Part shown: positions 8,502-16,621 of the stretch, in pieces
How the letters are laid out: the number at the start of each line of letters is the position of its first letter
Position numbering within the stretch: the first letter of the stretch is position 1
Assembly (NCBI GenBank): GCA_964496575.1
Contig: CAZCAC010000098.1
Span: 1 to 32,262 of the forward strand
Direction of reading: 5' to 3'
Length of the DNA: 32,262 bases
From: CAZCAC01 sp964496575
GTDB lineage: Bacteria > Planctomycetota > UBA1135 > GCA-002686595
Position numbers and translations under genes: made by a program
Notes under the pieces: generated by a model
The model's input: the letters and a program-made list of their open reading frames with translations, nothing else
Databases searched by the model: none
What the model was told of the DNA's origin: nothing

Positions 8502-9377
8502 ATGATACACTGTCCGACCGCTCCTGCCTCCTCTCCTCGAACCCCTCTGAATCCATTGAAGAACCAACTCGGAGCCTGTTCCTGGTCCCTGCGCGCCGAG
8601 CGTCCCGACGAGCTCGCCACCCGCCTCCTGGAAGTCGGCGTGCGCCACGTCCAGCTGGCACTCGACCCCATCGTCCAGGGGGTCTGGAAGCGCGAGGTGG
8701 TTCAAGCGGCGCTCGAGGACCGCGGCATCCAGATCGCTTCGGGGATGATGGGGATGCTCGGCGAGAACTACAGCACCCTGGACACGATCCGCGAGACCGG
8801 AGGCGTTCGGCTGAGCGAGCACTGGGACGCGAACCTGGCCGCGGCGGAGAAGACCGCGGAGCTCGCCGGTGGGATGGGACTCTCGCTGGTCAGCCTGCAC
8901 GCCGGGTTCCTTCCGCACGATCGGCATGACGCCGAGCGCGGCGTGTTGCTCGAGCGCCTCGGGACGATCGTCGATTTCTTTGCGCAACAGGACGTGCGGA
9001 TCGCCTTCGAGACGGGGCAGGAGACCGCGGAGACGCTCGAGGGCGTGCTGGCGGACCTGGATCGTCCGAATCTCGGCGTGAACTTCGACCCGGCGAACAT
9101 GATCCTCTACGCGATGGGGAATCCGGTCGAGGCGTTGCGTGTGCTCAGCGGCAAGGTGCTGCAGATTCACATCAAGGACGCGGTGGCGACGAAGGAGCCC
9201 GGAACCTGGGGGGCGGAGGTGCCAGTGGGCACGGGCGAGGTCGACTGGGAAGCGTTCTTCGGCGTCGTGGACGAGCACGGTCTCGAGTGCGATCTGATGA
9301 TCGAGCGGGAAGCGGGGGACCAGCGGGTCGAGGACATGATCACGGCGCGAAAACTGGTCGAGAAGCTGCGCGGTTGA
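8502..9377 (+). CDS. Cytoplasmic sugar phosphate isomerase/epimerase (TIM barrel)
   Basis: The protein has 291 residues from ATG 8502, which has GAGG about 6 nt upstream. Homology begins only at KNQLGACSWSLRA, so TTG 8556 is a real alternative start and would leave more room for divergent promoters. It is an AP-endonuclease-2 family TIM barrel: LVSLHAGFLP, VRIAFETGQE with a metal-ligand Glu, LGVNFDPANMILYAMGNP, LQIHIKDA, the PVGTGEVDW loop, and LMIEREAGDQR with the last Glu. The pattern is that of inosose-dehydratase or IolI-like isomerases. No signal peptide is seen, unlike the two homologues at 680-1588 and 4927-5892. It is 13 nt upstream of an oxidoreductase gene and clearly cotranscribed with it, so it probably acts on a ketose or keto-inositol handled by that enzyme. 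Confidence 0.85.
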   Translation: MIHCPTAPASSPRTPLNPLKNQLGACSWSLRAERPDELATRLLEVGVRHVQLALDPIVQGVWKREVVQAALEDRGIQIASGMMGMLGENYSTLDTIRETGGVRLSEHWDANLAAAEKTAELAGGMGLSLVSLHAGFLPHDRHDAERGVLLERLGTIVDFFAQQDVRIAFETGQETAETLEGVLADLDRPNLGVNFDPANMILYAMGNPVEALRVLSGKVLQIHIKDAVATKEPGTWGAEVPVGTGEVDWEAFFGVVDEHGLECDLMIEREAGDQRVEDMITARKLVEKLRG

Positions 9378-9390
9378 GGAGGACGGGACG

Positions 9391-10398
9391 ATGAGCGAGC
9401 GAACGGTGAACGTCGGCATCCTGGGCCTCGGTTTCATGGGGCAGACACACCTCGGCGCGTACCGGGCGGCGCACGAGCGGGGCTTCGAGAACCGACTGAC
9501 GGCGATCTGCGACGCCGATCCGCAGCGGCGGACCGGCCGCTCGGCGGCGGGGGGGAACATCGGGGCGAAGGATGAGGGCGTGGACCTCTTCGACCCGGCG
9601 GAGGTGCGCGCGTACGCGGAGCCGGCGGAGCTGTTCGCCGACCCGGAGGTGGAGCTGATCTCGATCTGCACGCACACCGACACGCACGTCGATCTGGCGA
9701 TTCAGGCGCTGGAGGTGGGCAAGCACGTCCTGGTGGAGAAGCCGGTGGCGACCACCGCGGCCCCGGTGGAGCGCCTCGCCGCGGCGGCGCGGGAGGCTTC
9801 GACGCTGTGCATGCCGGCGCACTGCATCCGCTTCTGGCCGGGTTGGGACTGGCTGCGGGACCGGATCGTCGGGAAGACCTACGGCGCGGTGCGCTCGGCG
9901 GTCTTCCGCCGCCTCGCGTCCAAGCCCGCCTGGGCGCCGGACTTCTACCGCGACTCGGCGCGCACTGGCGGCGCGCTGGTCGACCTGCACATCCACGACG
10001 CGGACTTCATTCGCTGGTGCTTCGGCGCGCCGGAGTCGGTGACGGCGGCGGGCAACCTCGATCACCTGACGGCGCTGTACCACTACCCGGACGGTCCGTC
10101 GCACGTGGTGGCCGAGGGGGGCTGGGACCACACGCCGGGTTTCCAGTTCCAGATGCGCTACATCGTGGTCTTCGAGGAGGCGACGGCGGAGTTCGACCTG
10201 TCGCACGACCCGGTGCTGACCCTGAGTCGCGGCGGCGAGAGCGAGGCGGTGGAGTTGCCGGAGGGGGACGGCTACACCGGGGAGGTGTGCCACCTGCTGG
10301 AGCGGATCGTAGCGGGGAGCGGGGACTTGCGCTGCACCGTGGACGATGCGGTGGCGCTGGCCAGGATGCTGGAAGAGGAGCGTGCGCAGGTCGGGTAA
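9391..10398 (+). CDS. Gfo/Idh/MocA family NAD(P)-dependent oxidoreductase
   Basis: This 335-residue protein starts at ATG 9391, preceded by GAGGAGG at ideal spacing. The N-terminal Rossmann fold has VGILGLGFMGQTHLGAY (GxGxxG), then LISICTHTDTH and VLVEKPVA, the EKP motif whose Lys contacts substrate and cofactor. The C-terminal alpha/beta domain has GGALVDLHIHDADFIRWCFG with the catalytic Asp/His pair (HxxD). Family members oxidise or reduce hydroxyls of sugars, inositols and related compounds. Pairing with the preceding isomerase is typical of inositol or 3-keto-sugar breakdown in Planctomycetota. No export signal is visible. The gene ends just before a CGCAGAG repeat and is convergent with the beta-helix gene. 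Confidence 0.9.
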   Translation: MSERTVNVGILGLGFMGQTHLGAYRAAHERGFENRLTAICDADPQRRTGRSAAGGNIGAKDEGVDLFDPAEVRAYAEPAELFADPEVELISICTHTDTHVDLAIQALEVGKHVLVEKPVATTAAPVERLAAAAREASTLCMPAHCIRFWPGWDWLRDRIVGKTYGAVRSAVFRRLASKPAWAPDFYRDSARTGGALVDLHIHDADFIRWCFGAPESVTAAGNLDHLTALYHYPDGPSHVVAEGGWDHTPGFQFQMRYIVVFEEATAEFDLSHDPVLTLSRGGESEAVELPEGDGYTGEVCHLLERIVAGSGDLRCTVDDAVALARMLEEERAQVG

Positions 10399-10403
10399 TC
10401 GTT

Positions 10404-10453
10404 CGCAGAGGACGCAGAGAACGCGGTGGTTTCACGCAGAGATCGCAGAGAAC
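10404..10453. repeat. CGCAGAG-type repeat (two 19-bp units)
   Basis: Two 19-bp units, 10404-10422 and 10435-10453, match at 17 of 19 positions, and each holds two copies of CGCAGAG spaced 9 bp apart. The element sits between convergent genes and supplies the last six residues and the stop codon of the minus-strand beta-helix gene. From memory, CGCAGAG-rich intergenic repeats recur in many unrelated bacterial genomes; copy number here cannot be judged from one window. Confidence 0.7.
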
Positions 10454-13293
10454 CAGTTCGGCGGCAAGGCCACCAGCGCCGAGCCGTGACCGATCTCGAA
10501 GGGCAGCGCACCCAGGTCCTCCGCCGGGGTGCGGTGGGCCTGCCAGTTGGAGTCCTGCCACGGTTCGCCGCCGGTGAACTCGGACGCGTCGAATGCGGCC
10601 GGATCGAAGGCGATCAGGCGGTCGCCTCGGGCGCTCTCCTCCACCGGCGCCGGGGTGACCCAGTCATTCTTGGTGGCGTAGACGAGACCGTCCAGGTAGG
10701 CGAGCTGGGCCGCGCGGCTGAACCACCACGCGTCCGGGCCCACCACGTTCGGCAGGCCGGTGCGCAGGGCCTGTGGCTCGGGCTCACGCAAGTCGACACG
10801 GGTGATCGGGCCGCCGTAGTTCTCGCCGATCGCGTGGGCGATCAGGAACAGGTGATTCCCCACGACCGTGCTCCCGTGACCAGCGGCGAGACGCGTCGGC
10901 AACCAGGCCCAATTCTCCGTCGCGACGTCGAAGCGCACCAGCCGCGACCAGTGCACGCCGAACTCGTCCGCCTCGGGATCGTACTGGCGCAAGAGCAGCC
11001 CGCCTCCCGACTCGCTCGGGTGGAACGCGAGCATCCCGTTGATCCAGTCGCCGCGGCTGCCGAGCTGGTACGTCGCGCTCGGGAGCGGTCCCCAGGAGCC
11101 TCCGTCCAGTGACCGCCAGAACCGATCGCCCTCGATCATCGCGGCGTAGAGGTGCGTCCCGCTCGACGCGAGCGCCGTCGAGGACTGTGTCTCCAGCGGC
11201 GTGTCGACGGTGACGAACTCGAGACCCCCGTCGACATGCGGCGGCACCTCGCCGTCGAAGCCGTCGAAGCGCGTCCATTCCTCCCCACCGGCCAGCGGCA
11301 TCTCGACACGGATCCAGCCGCTCCGCCCCTCGGGGTAGGGCGGCTGCGAGAGCAGGTTGCGCGGGCGGCCGTCGCGCACGGCGACGTAGGTCGCGACGGC
11401 CTCCCCCGCGTGGAGATGGACCACCGTCGGACCCTGGAATCCGTTGTTCGGGTTGCGGTAGCGCATCCAGAAACGGAGCGCGCTCGTCTCGTCGAGCTCG
11501 CGCGCGCGTACCGGCTCGAGCGGGAGTCGCAGTGACACCGTCCCACCGCCGTAGGGCTCGGGGCGCAGGTGGAGCGAGTACTCACCGACCAGCGCGATCT
11601 CCGAGTCCTCGACGAGCACAACTGGCTCGTCCTCGGCGGACCCTTCCTGCTTCACCAGCCAGCGCTTCGCACTTCCCTCGGTGCTGGTCTCCTCGCCCTC
11701 CTCGACGACGTACAGGTCGGCGGAGGCGAGCCTGGCGATCCCGGCGTCGATCGCGGTGACGTACACGCGGTGGAAGCCGGGCTCGGTGAAGGTCGTGTCG
11801 ATGGCAGCGGGTCCGACGACCTGCCGCTCACCGATGCGCCAGTGGAGGTCGAGCTCCTCCACGGGAGTTGCGAAGACAGCATTCGCGGCGATCTCCACGA
11901 TGAAGTTGAAGAGCTCGAGATGGACCTCCTCGCCGACGAATGCCTGTCTCGGTCCCATCGCGAAGTCGATCCTCCCACCGACGGGCACCGGCCTCGGCCC
12001 CATCACGAGGAGACTCGGCGCGTCTCTCGCGCTCCCGTCCCCGCGGACCAATCCCCGAACATCCTCGAAGTGCTCGTCCTCCTCGTTCCCGTTGAAAGCG
12101 TTCCCCGCGAGGAAGAGGTCGTCGGTGAAGCGCGCGAAGATCCCGTAGCGGTTGTTCTCGAGAATGTTGCGCTGCACGATCACGTGCTGCATCCGCCACG
12201 CTTCCCCGCGAGTCGAAAGGTCACCGCGCAGCACGATTCCGCCGCCGTTGTTGTGGTAGCAGTGGTTGCCGTCGATCACCGTGTGCGAGCCCGAACCGTG
12301 GACGATGACGATGCCGCCGTGGCCGAAGTCCGACTCGGGCGCGTTGTGCTTCCCCTCGGGCAAACCGTTGTAGGCAGCCTCGTTGCCCTGCAGCACCGTG
12401 TGGTCGGAGCCGCCGAGCCAGAAGCCGTAGCTGCAGTGGTTGGCCTTGTTGCGGATGAAGGTGTTCCCCGGGCTCCACGACTCGAAGCCGTTGTTGTTGG
12501 CGTACGAGCAATCATTCTCCACGAACCGATTCCCGGTCGAGATCCAACCGTTGAGCGGCCTGATGAACACCCCGTCGCCGCCGTGCGTGATGTCGTTGCG
12601 CTCGAAGAGGTTGTTGTTGCTACCCGTCTCGATCAGCACGCAGGTGGAGTCGCGCGCGTGCACCTCGCCGGGCTTCATCCGGAGGCCCCAGGAAAGGTCG
12701 TTGTCCAGGACGGAATTCTCCGAGGAGTGCCACAGCTTTAGACAGACGTTCGAACAGTGCGAGAAGTCGTTGCCTCGGATCTCGTTCTCGTCGCAGTTCC
12801 ACAGGTCGAGCCCGTTCCAGACGTGGTTGGCGCGGTTGCCCTCGATCGTGCTCCGGGTGACGCCGGTGAGCACGATCCCGCCGTTCCGATCGCCATCTCC
12901 CCAGCCGTGCTCGGGGTCGTGATAGTTGTCGGAGAAATCATTGCCGCGAAGGGTCAGCTCCGTGCAGTCGTCGGCCTTCAGTCCGATCTCGAAGCCGTGC
13001 ACGACGAGCCCTTCGATCGTGACGCACTTTCGCCCTTCGAGGCGTACGCCGACGCCCCGAAGCGTTTCCTTCTCGCCAACCCTTCCCGGCCCTTGCAGGA
13101 TCGCACCATTGCCGCGGATGATGACACCGTCGGCCGCGATCACCAGCGGAGTGATCAGGACTTCGCCGGCCGTGAGGGTCAGGTCTTCGCGGACGATCCG
13201 TTCGGTCGGGACGTCCTGGGTGAGGCAGCAGAGTGTGAGCAGGATGGGCAGCATCGTGGTCGTCCGGGCCGGTGGGAGAGCGGGAGCTGGCAT
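10432..13293 (-). CDS. Secreted right-handed parallel beta-helix protein with C-terminal propeller-like region
   Basis: The protein has 953 residues from ATG 13293, chosen for its AGGGG ribosome binding site; ATG 13254 (MLPILLTLCCLTQ) is the alternative. Both give a hydrophobic export signal. Residues about 50-430 form a NosD/pectate-lyase-like beta-helix with many N-x-I/F-x-x-N turns (NEIRGNDFSHCSN, STIEGNRANHVWN, NLFERNDITHGGD). A PKD-like segment (PGFHRVYVTAIDAGIA) follows, then a carbohydrate-binding-like jelly roll (GEYSLHLRPEPYGGGTVSL), then a Kelch-like propeller region with YLDGLVYATKND. Such proteins bind or modify surface polysaccharides. The last residues (FSAISA) come from the CGCAGAG repeat and the protein stops mid-propeller, so its C-terminus may have been cut short. 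No enzymatic residues could be assigned. Confidence 0.8.
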   Translation of the reverse strand: MPAPALPPARTTTMLPILLTLCCLTQDVPTERIVREDLTLTAGEVLITPLVIAADGVIIRGNGAILQGPGRVGEKETLRGVGVRLEGRKCVTIEGLVVHGFEIGLKADDCTELTLRGNDFSDNYHDPEHGWGDGDRNGGIVLTGVTRSTIEGNRANHVWNGLDLWNCDENEIRGNDFSHCSNVCLKLWHSSENSVLDNDLSWGLRMKPGEVHARDSTCVLIETGSNNNLFERNDITHGGDGVFIRPLNGWISTGNRFVENDCSYANNNGFESWSPGNTFIRNKANHCSYGFWLGGSDHTVLQGNEAAYNGLPEGKHNAPESDFGHGGIVIVHGSGSHTVIDGNHCYHNNGGGIVLRGDLSTRGEAWRMQHVIVQRNILENNRYGIFARFTDDLFLAGNAFNGNEEDEHFEDVRGLVRGDGSARDAPSLLVMGPRPVPVGGRIDFAMGPRQAFVGEEVHLELFNFIVEIAANAVFATPVEELDLHWRIGERQVVGPAAIDTTFTEPGFHRVYVTAIDAGIARLASADLYVVEEGEETSTEGSAKRWLVKQEGSAEDEPVVLVEDSEIALVGEYSLHLRPEPYGGGTVSLRLPLEPVRARELDETSALRFWMRYRNPNNGFQGPTVVHLHAGEAVATYVAVRDGRPRNLLSQPPYPEGRSGWIRVEMPLAGGEEWTRFDGFDGEVPPHVDGGLEFVTVDTPLETQSSTALASSGTHLYAAMIEGDRFWRSLDGGSWGPLPSATYQLGSRGDWINGMLAFHPSESGGGLLLRQYDPEADEFGVHWSRLVRFDVATENWAWLPTRLAAGHGSTVVGNHLFLIAHAIGENYGGPITRVDLREPEPQALRTGLPNVVGPDAWWFSRAAQLAYLDGLVYATKNDWVTPAPVEESARGDRLIAFDPAAFDASEFTGGEPWQDSNWQAHRTPAEDLGALPFEIGHGSALVALPPNWFSAISA

Positions 13294-13620
13294 TATCCCC
13301 TGTACGAAGATGCTGCATCGATGGAGAGGTGCATTTGTAGCGAGCATCCAGCGAGGTCAGCGGCTATCGCAACAATGAACCCGTCCCCCGAGCGGGACCT
13401 CGTTCACCTACCCATTCTGTCCAGACGCCGGCGATCGGTCAGCTCCCCGGCTGGCCGAGCTTCGCCGTCGGGGCTGACGAGACGGAGGGGGTCCGGTTTC
13501 GGGCGGCCGAATGATCCGCGCAGCGTCGACCGATCGCCCTTCAACTCTCTATCATGGTCGATCGTGGTTCGGTCACAGGGGAGGTCTCGCGGCAGCGGGG
13601 AGAGGAGACGGGCGAACAGG
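13294..13620. promoter_or_regulatory. Divergent intergenic region with inverted repeats
   Basis: These 327 bases separate the divergently transcribed beta-helix and sigma-factor genes and must carry both promoters. Two structures are visible. One is a hairpin with arms 13438-13449 and 13469-13478 (GTCAGCTCCCCG against CGGGGCTGAC, one two-base bulge). The other is a perfect 11-bp inverted repeat, GGCGATCGGTC at 13430-13440 against GACCGATCGCC at 13528-13538. A TATCAT at 13550-13555 could be a -10 box for the sigma gene, but no good -35 accompanies it. No protein-like ORF is seen. Confidence 0.35.
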
Positions 13621-14178
13621 ATGGATCACAAGCGAGCGCACATCACCGGGCTGCTCCGGAAGTCGACCCCGGGCGGAGCTGGAGTCGATCGCCTGCTGCC
13701 CCTCCTGTACGAGGAGCTCTGGACGATGGCCCGGACCCACCCGGACCACACCTGGCGCGCGGCCGACCTGGCGCACGAGGCGTACCGGCGCCTGGTCGAT
13801 CGGGAGCAAGAGCTGGACGAGAGCGCCCGGATCCACTTCCTCGTCGCGGCGGCGCTGGCGATGCGCCGGGTGCTGGTGGACCACGACCGGAGGCTCGACC
13901 GGGAGGAACGGGAAAGGGGGTGGTTGCGCACCACGCTGACCGACTACGCGGCGGTGCTCGGCGAGGTCGACCTCGAGCTCGCCGAGCTCGACGGCCTCCT
14001 GAAGGAGCTGGGCCTCCTGAGCCCTCGCCAGGAGCGGATCCTCGAGCTCCAGCTCTTCGCCGGCCTGACCTCTGCCGAGGTCGCCCTCCATCTCGAGACC
14101 TCGCGCGACGCCGTGGAGATCGAGAGGCGAATGGCCCGCGCGTGGATCGGGAAGCAGGTGCTGGGGAATCGCCCGTGA
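13621..14178 (+). CDS. ECF-type RNA polymerase sigma factor (Sigma70_ECF / TIGR02999-like)
   Basis: This 185-residue protein starts at ATG 13621; a purine-rich GAGAGGAG lies 15-20 nt upstream. Region 2 is residues about 20-90: LLPLLYEELWTMART, then WRAADLAHEAYRRLVD, where DLxHEAYxRL is the hallmark of this subfamily, then HFLVAAALAMRRVLVDH. Region 4 is residues about 125-180: LGLLSPRQERILELQLFAGLTSAEVA followed by a recognition helix. This ECF group is expanded in Planctomycetota and Acidobacteriota, where members often work with serine/threonine kinases rather than classical anti-sigma factors. None is adjacent here, although a kinase lies at 29812. It is convergent with the LOG gene. Confidence 0.9.
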   Translation: MDHKRAHITGLLRKSTPGGAGVDRLLPLLYEELWTMARTHPDHTWRAADLAHEAYRRLVDREQELDESARIHFLVAAALAMRRVLVDHDRRLDREERERGWLRTTLTDYAAVLGEVDLELAELDGLLKELGLLSPRQERILELQLFAGLTSAEVALHLETSRDAVEIERRMARAWIGKQVLGNRP

Positions 14179-14194
14179 TCGATCCGGATCACGG
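14173..14194. terminator. Hairpin between convergent sigma-factor and LOG genes
   Basis: CCGTGATC (14173-14180) and GATCACGG (14187-14194) form a perfect 8-bp stem with a 6-nt loop. The hairpin spans both stop codons, so it could terminate transcription from both sides. No clear T-run follows on either strand, so this is a structural candidate rather than a canonical intrinsic terminator. Confidence 0.45.
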
Positions 14195-14779
14195 ATTGTC
14201 CAGCCCCCGAATCCACCGCGCCTTGTCGACCACCGGTGCCCGGTACGCGTCGAACCGATCGAGCAACCCCTCCGGCTCCTCCCCGACGAGGATCATCGAT
14301 CGGTGCACGGGCAGGATGAATTCCTCCTCGGCGGCCGTATCGAGGAAGCGCAGGAGCTCGTCGAAGTAACCGCGGACGTTCAGCAGCCCACACGGCTTCG
14401 AGTGCATCCCGAGCTGTCCCCAGGTCAGCACTTCACAGAGCTCGTCGAGCGTGCCGAGCCCGCCCGGCAGGGCGATGAAACCATCGGCGAGCTCGACCAT
14501 CAGCGCCTTTCGCTCGTGCATCGAATCGACCACGCGCAGGGCGGGCAGCTCCTCGAAGGCCACCTCGCGCCGGGCCAGCGCGGCGGGAATCACTCCGATC
14601 ACCTCGCCGTTCGCCTCGAGCACCGTCCGGGCGAGCACTCCCATCGTGCCCAACGAGGCTCCGCCGTAGACGAGGCCGATCCCCCGAGCGGTGAGCACCC
14701 GCGCGAGATCACTCGCGGCCTGTCGATACTCCGGGTGGCTTCCGGCGCTCGATCCGCAGAAGACACAGATCCTGTTCAT
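14189..14779 (-). CDS. LOG-family (TIGR00730) nucleoside 5'-monophosphate phosphoribohydrolase
   Basis: This 196-residue protein starts at ATG 14779, 3 nt after the sirtuin-fusion stop, with GGAG upstream. The Rossmann-like fold carries RICVFCGSSAG at the N-terminus, LVYGGASLGTMG, MHERKALM, and the signature PGGLGTLDE at residues 105-113 with its catalytic Glu. LOG enzymes split the N-glycosidic bond of a nucleoside monophosphate, releasing base and ribose 5-phosphate; plant and some bacterial members activate cytokinins, while bacterial relatives often have other purine or pyrimidine nucleotide substrates. It is the last gene of the eight-gene operon, next to an NAD-consuming sirtuin domain, so a shared role in nucleotide turnover is possible but unproven. 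Confidence 0.88.
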   Translation of the reverse strand: MNRICVFCGSSAGSHPEYRQAASDLARVLTARGIGLVYGGASLGTMGVLARTVLEANGEVIGVIPAALARREVAFEELPALRVVDSMHERKALMVELADGFIALPGGLGTLDELCEVLTWGQLGMHSKPCGLLNVRGYFDELLRFLDTAAEEEFILPVHRSMILVGEEPEGLLDRFDAYRAPVVDKARWIRGLDNP

Positions 14780-14782
14780 CGC

Positions 14783-16621
14783 TCACTCGCTCCGGCACAG
14801 CTCCGGCAGCACCGATCCGCACGTCCCCCGGAAGACGAACCTCGCGAACGGGTCGTAGTCGGTCGCCTGCAGGTTGACCACGATCAGCGGCATTCCCGCA
14901 CGAAGCGCGACCAGCGGCAGGCTCGCCACCGGCTGCACCTCGAGGCTCGTGCCGGCGATGATCAGAAGGTCACAGCTCCGCACCGCCTCCAAGGCCCGCT
15001 CACTCTCCGCCTCGATCATCGGTTGGCCGAACGCCACCGAGTCGGGCTTCAGGATCCCCTGACAGCTCGAGCAGTAGGGCACCGAAGTGCCGTCGAGGAT
15101 CCAGCGGTGGATCTCCTCGCGCTCGTAGCCGCGACCGCACTTGAGGCAGGAGACGTGGTGCTCGTTGCCGTGGATCTCGATCACTCGTTCGAAGGGGACG
15201 CCCGCTCGCTGGTGCAAGCGATCGACGTTCTGCGTCACCACCGCCTCCAGCTTGCCCGCGCGGTCCAGCTCGGTGATCGCGTCGTGCCCGGCGTTGGGGC
15301 GCGCCTCGCGGAGCACCAGGAAGAAGTCCTGACTCATCTCCCAGTACTTCTGGCGACTCACCTCCGAGGCGAGGAATTGCTCCCAGCGGAAGTGCGCGGG
15401 GTCGTACTGCTTCCACGCCACCGCGCCGGTGCGGTAGTCGGGAATCCCCGACTCCGTGCTGATCCCCGCGCCGGTCAGGGCCACGATCCTCCGGCTCCGC
15501 CGCACCAGCTCCCGGGCGCGGGCCACCTTCAACTCGCCGGCGGGGGGGGGCGCCGTCCCGTCGAGCTGGCCCGTGAGATCCCGCCAGTAGCGCCAGCCGG
15601 AATCGCGATCCCGGGACCAGCGCGCACTGCCCTCCGGCCCACCCAGCTGGTGCAGCGGGACCAGCCGCGGCAGGAAGCGCAGCCGCTCCGCCGGGATAAC
15701 CCGCAGGAGCAGCAGCATCGACGTGGTCGCCACGAAGAACGGCGCGGTCAGGAGCGGCAGCTCGTGATCGGTCAGGACCATCCCCAGGCCGAACCACGCG
15801 AAGAACGAGGCGACCACTCCGAGTGCGCCGTAGACGATCGACCGCCACCCCGAGCCGGTGAAGACGCAGGCCAGCGCGACGAAGGTCGGCAGCGCGGTGA
15901 TCATCACGAACGAGAAGTCGAAGGCACCGATCCAGCCGAGGAACGCGTAGCCGGTGAGCACTCCGAGCATGACCCCACCCGCGAGGTAAGCGAGGAACCG
16001 CCGCGAGCAGACCCCGAAACCGATCAGGAAGAACAGCACGATCGGCCAGCGCGAGGGCGGCCACGCGACCACCTCGCGCATCGACTCGCCGTAGAAGCTC
16101 GGGTCGAAGAGCGAGTCGATCGTCAGGTACGGCGGCAGCACCGTCGCCGGCCACGGGTACATCTCGCCGTACCTGGCCATCACCCAGGCCAGCGGGAAGC
16201 CGATCAACAGCGAGGGCAAGGAGAGCGCGGGCAGCGCCAGCCTCTTCGACCAGAAGCCGTCGATCAGGCGCGCCGTGATCGGGACGGTCAGGCCCGCCGC
16301 CGCCACGACGAGGAGGTGCAGCGTCCCCGCCTCCCCCTTCATCGAGAACACGGCGAAAGCGGCCAGCGCGCCGTTGAAGCCGTACAGCCCATGCTCCAGC
16401 TCGAGGCGCGCCCGCTTGAGGACGTGCGCGACGCTCGTCGCCGCGAACAGGCCGAGGAGCACCGCCGTACCCACCACGGGGCTCGCCGCAAAGGTCCCCA
16501 GGAGGAACAGCGCTCCCGACACCGGGTGCGGCGCGAAGAAGAGCGCGCCGTAGCCGACCAGGAAGGAGCGGTAGAAGTCCTCCCCACGACCGCGCGACGG
16601 GATTGCTTCCGGTTCGGTCAC
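14783..16621 (-). CDS. Urea transporter fused to a Sir2 (sirtuin) NAD-dependent deacylase domain
   Basis: The protein has 612 residues from GTG 16621, which overlaps the decarboxylase stop by 4 nt (GTGA) and follows a strong AAGGAAGG. Residues about 20-305 are a urea-transporter domain with about ten membrane segments: PHPVSGALFLLG, the signature HGLYGFNGALAAFAV at 77-91, and LPALSLPSLLIGF with a second-half counterpart at 288-300. Residues about 365-612 are a complete sirtuin: GAGIS at 384-388 with ESGIPDYR, TQNVD at 463-467, catalytic His484 in EIHG, zinc cysteines C492, C495, C517 and C520, and GTSLEVQP. It should be an inner-membrane channel with a tethered cytosolic deacylase. I know of no described protein with this architecture. 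One uninterrupted frame through the linker (305-365) supports a real fusion. Confidence 0.88.
   Translation of the reverse strand: MTEPEAIPSRGRGEDFYRSFLVGYGALFFAPHPVSGALFLLGTFAASPVVGTAVLLGLFAATSVAHVLKRARLELEHGLYGFNGALAAFAVFSMKGEAGTLHLLVVAAAGLTVPITARLIDGFWSKRLALPALSLPSLLIGFPLAWVMARYGEMYPWPATVLPPYLTIDSLFDPSFYGESMREVVAWPPSRWPIVLFFLIGFGVCSRRFLAYLAGGVMLGVLTGYAFLGWIGAFDFSFVMITALPTFVALACVFTGSGWRSIVYGALGVVASFFAWFGLGMVLTDHELPLLTAPFFVATTSMLLLLRVIPAERLRFLPRLVPLHQLGGPEGSARWSRDRDSGWRYWRDLTGQLDGTAPPPAGELKVARARELVRRSRRIVALTGAGISTESGIPDYRTGAVAWKQYDPAHFRWEQFLASEVSRQKYWEMSQDFFLVLREARPNAGHDAITELDRAGKLEAVVTQNVDRLHQRAGVPFERVIEIHGNEHHVSCLKCGRGYEREEIHRWILDGTSVPYCSSCQGILKPDSVAFGQPMIEAESERALEAVRSCDLLIIAGTSLEVQPVASLPLVALRAGMPLIVVNLQATDYDPFARFVFRGTCGSVLPELCRSE

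Noticed and set aside
10404..10453. The CGCAGAG repeats as a CRISPR array
   Set aside because: There are only two 19-bp units with no repeat-spacer periodicity and no cas genes in the window.
12757..13620. A 473-residue version of the first sigma factor starting at 12757
   Set aside because: The added part is antisense to the beta-helix gene and shows no sigma or other domain; homology begins right after ATG 13621.
14189..16621. Sirtuin plus LOG as a phage-defence module
   Set aside because: The sirtuin has the zinc ribbon and histidine of a protein deacylase and is tied to a urea channel; no nuclease, sensor or other defence gene is adjacent.
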